NCBI RefSeq assembly: GCF_000341285.1 | Contig: NW_005178457.1 | Coordinates: forward strand, 62,001-126,000 | Length of the DNA: 64,000 nt | From: Galdieria sulphuraria | Lineage: Eukaryota; Rhodophyta; Bangiophyceae; Galdieriales; Galdieriaceae | Direction of reading: 5' to 3' | In this document: piece by piece, positions 61,659-64,000 of the stretch | How the letters are laid out: each line of letters begins with the position of its first letter | How positions within the stretch are numbered: the first letter of the stretch is position 1 | Notes under the pieces: model-generated | What the model saw: only the letters and a program-made list of their open reading frames with translations | What the model was told of the DNA's origin: nothing | Databases searched by the model: none | Program-made: the position numbers and the translations under genes

Positions 61659-64000
61659 ATGTTTCGTTGGAAACTTTTTCGATTCTTTTCTATTGAACAA
61701 GTTGCCGGTCCTCTTGAAGAAACAAACGCACTTATAGTAGAACAAACCGACAAGAATAGAAACGATGGTATTGACAAAACGTTGCTTCCTTTCTATAGAC
61801 TGTTGTCCTCTCGAGCTTTCCGGCAATCAGCTCTTTCTTGTTTTAAGAGACCTCTGACAACCCAAAGAAGAATATTATTTATGCGACAACCTAATATTAT
61901 GGAAACTTTTCACTTCAATTTCTCACATAGTTCCTCTTTACTTCAAGAACCCATGTTTGGGCACGGTATTATAGAAGTACCCAATAGCACTTTGTGCGAT
62001 GCTGCAGTTCCTTCGATAATGGATGACTTTGTTGCATTCGTTGGATTTGAACTTATCCGTAGTAGCTTTTCCAGTTTAGATAGAGAAAGAAATGTGCTCA
62101 AATTGTATTATTTGTATTCCAGTTTTGAACAAACGAGTTCCCTTTTGGAGACTGGAGCCATATTTTATCCCGAAGTTGCAAAATTGGTCACAACGATGCA
62201 CTTGAGTTATGAAAGTAGACCAACCGCTGTTGCTGTAGATAGTCATTGTAACAACGCTGCTGTGGGTTTTGCAGATGGAACAGTTTTGCTTCTTATGGGA
62301 GACATAAAAGTGGACAAAACAAATAAGCTTCGAATTCTTCCTGGTGCTGGAGAAACAACGGGACCTTATGGAGTTCACTTTCTTTCTTTTGAGACAAGTT
62401 GTTCATCATGGACACCGAATAGCTCAGAAATGAGAATATTTCTGACCACATCTTCTTCAGTTGCAGTTATCAAGGTCTATTCTCTTGCTTCCTATCACAG
62501 AGAAGTATTAGATAGAAAAGGAGGTGAACAAATGCGTTGTTCTATTATGTTTTCTGTTGAAAGTAATTCGGATGAAATGTTTGTTGCTCGAGATGAGGCT
62601 ATCTATTTTTTTCATGCGGATGGTCGTGGTCCTTGCATTGCATTTCCTTGTCTACACTCTCAAGTTTGTTCCAAAAATAATTATATTTTGGTAATTAGTA
62701 TCTTCCTTGTTATGAATAACTCCAAGTTGTTGAGAAATATTTAGGTATGTAATGAAATGGAAGATGGAGAGTGGATGATTTATGATATGAAACACAAGTT
62801 AATTGCCTTTCGAGAAAAGGCTCCCTGCACAAGATTGGCTTGTTTATGTGCTATTTCCTCTCCAAGAGAAATATTTCGTAGGATGGAGAAAGCTGATCTT
62901 GTTGAGACAAGAGAAATATATTTTTTGTTCATAGCTACAGATGGCTCATGTTTTGTGCTGAGAGAAAGATCGGTTCGAGAGAGAGTTCATTTACTCATGC
63001 AAAAGAGGTTCTATGAAGCAGCTGTTGCTTTGGCTAGAAATTGTGCATCACAGTTTCCTTCAGAGTCTTCTCGCCAACTGATGTATCAAGTTCTTTTGGA
63101 GTTTGGAATTCATCTCTTAGGAAGAGGCGACTTTGAATCTGCTGCTAATCAGTTTGTAGAAGGGATACATTATGGTATTCCCGCATCTAAAGCAATCAAG
63201 CTATTGTGTGATCAACCTTGTACAAAAAAGGCTCTCATTCGATATTTAGAAGCTTTGCACTTGCACGGTGATGCAAGTCTGCCATATACTCGAGTATTGC
63301 TAACTTGCTATAAATATGAAAAGTTAGAAAATGGAAATAGTTTATCTAATGATGCTCCATCGGTAGAAGAGAAACTTCGGAATGATATCGTACAATATTC
63401 ATTATCGAAACGAGATGCGAGAGAACTATGTGAGTTGTGTATCGATGCAGGATTGACAACATTGGCACAAGAATTTGCTTGGTCTTTCGAGATATACGAT
63501 ATCTTTTTTGAACAGAGTCTTCAAAAGAATCAATCCAATATTATCGACGTGTTTGAACAATTTTCTAGTTTAGAACCTTACAAGGTATTGGAGGCATTGG
63601 AATCTTATGCAAGAAGATTCTTTGATTGTTCTTCTATCCATTTTATGAAATGGTTGAGTAACTGGACTTGCCGTTTGTTTGCGGATTCATCTTCAAGTCA
63701 ACAACATTGGGAGAAGTTTATTCAAACGATATGTCATTTGTATATAGACAATCCAAGAGGTTTGATAAAATTTTTTGAAAGTATATTCAATTCCGAAGTA
63801 GATAGCGCTCTTGTTCTTTGGGATGTGAAAACATTACGTCGAATGTGGTTTGAGTCTCTTTTATTCACAGACTCGATGAATTTTTTGGAAACTGAAGAAA
63901 AGATCCCTTTTGAACAAACAAACATGAAAGTAGCTGAGCCACATTTTCTTTCAACGCTATATGAAAGTACAATGCTTATAGGAAGACCTGCAGTTTCTAC
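61659..64000 (+). CDS. VPS11: VPS11, HOPS/CORVET tethering subunit, 5' part
   Basis: Core subunit of the vacuole/endosome tethering complexes. Exon 1 (61659-62690, 344 codons) and exon 2 (from 62745) run past the window end; at least 760 residues are seen. The start WKLFRFFSIEQVAGP matches VPS11, followed by the beta-propeller with DSHCNNAAVGFADGTVLLLMGDI, SDEMFVARDEAIYFFHADGRGPCIAF and FLFIATDGSCFVLRER. Then the alpha-solenoid (clathrin-repeat type) begins: FYEAAVALARNC, GDFESAANQFVEGI, KKALIRYLEALHLHG, LLTCYKYEKLE and ELCIDAGLTTLAQEFA. The C-terminal RING finger would be beyond 64000. Confidence 0.93.

Noticed and set aside
1-64000. Mobile or virus-derived elements
   Set aside because: No reverse transcriptase, integrase, transposase, capsid-like frame, long terminal repeats or target-site duplications were recognised on either strand.

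Overview
This is a gene-dense nuclear window from a eukaryote, most likely a unicellular red alga of the Cyanidiophyceae (Galdieria or a close relative). That assignment is inference. It rests on visibly AT-rich DNA, very short GT-AG introns (mostly 42-76 nt), and intergenic spaces often under 100 bp. The window also mixes ordinary eukaryotic housekeeping genes with probable plastid-directed ones: a phytol kinase, a one-helix LHC-like protein, nuclear IF-1, a bacterial-type Mfd and a glutamyl endopeptidase. No retroelement, DNA transposon, CRISPR array, rRNA or tRNA gene was recognised. Two undetermined bases (n) lie inside coding exons at 1066 and 38776.

Layout. 1-14.7 kb: the 3' part of XPC/Rad4 (DNA repair), COX5B, a membrane-anchored phosphoesterase, serine palmitoyltransferase LCB2, UTP18, a chloroplast-type glutamyl endopeptidase, Pol III subunit RPC4, a Sos7/Kre28-like coiled-coil protein, GAR synthetase and a mitochondrial thioredoxin. 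14.9-24.6 kb: IBA57, an MFS transporter behind a repeated CGATGTC motif, an ERG2-type sterol isomerase, ELOF1, MRD1, an Mpv17 protein and a bacterial-looking cyclase. 24.9-41.2 kb: kinesin-5, a Sec20-like SNARE with a long acidic tail, eIF3k, AAMP, aminopeptidase P, 3-hydroxyacyl-CoA dehydrogenase, NBP35, a CxxC zinc protein, a gamma-glutamylcyclotransferase and a nucleoside hydrolase. 41.2-52.9 kb: methylmalonyl-CoA epimerase, Mfd, QCR6, a fasciclin protein, a two-domain glycosyltransferase, an LSD1-type zinc-finger protein, a fluoride exporter and IF-1. 53.8-64 kb: a STAND-derived TPR protein, phytol kinase, a one-helix LHC-like protein, UCH37, a glycerophosphodiesterase, a zinc-knuckle protein, mitochondrial uL23 and the start of VPS11.

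The genes do not form one pathway. What unites the window is compaction. Convergent coding ends overlap or nearly touch, divergent ATGs lie as little as 21 bp apart, and three same-strand pairs have only 8-17 nt between the stop codon and the next ATG. Exon models were built by reading splice sites by eye. Every multi-exon model given in full sums to a multiple of three.

The most interesting items are the GT31-like/GT25 glycosyltransferase fusion, the Sec20-like SNARE with its acidic lumenal extension, the STAND-derived protein lacking its NTPase, the bacterial-type cyclase packed against Mpv17, the CGATGTC cluster, and the operon-like gene pairs.
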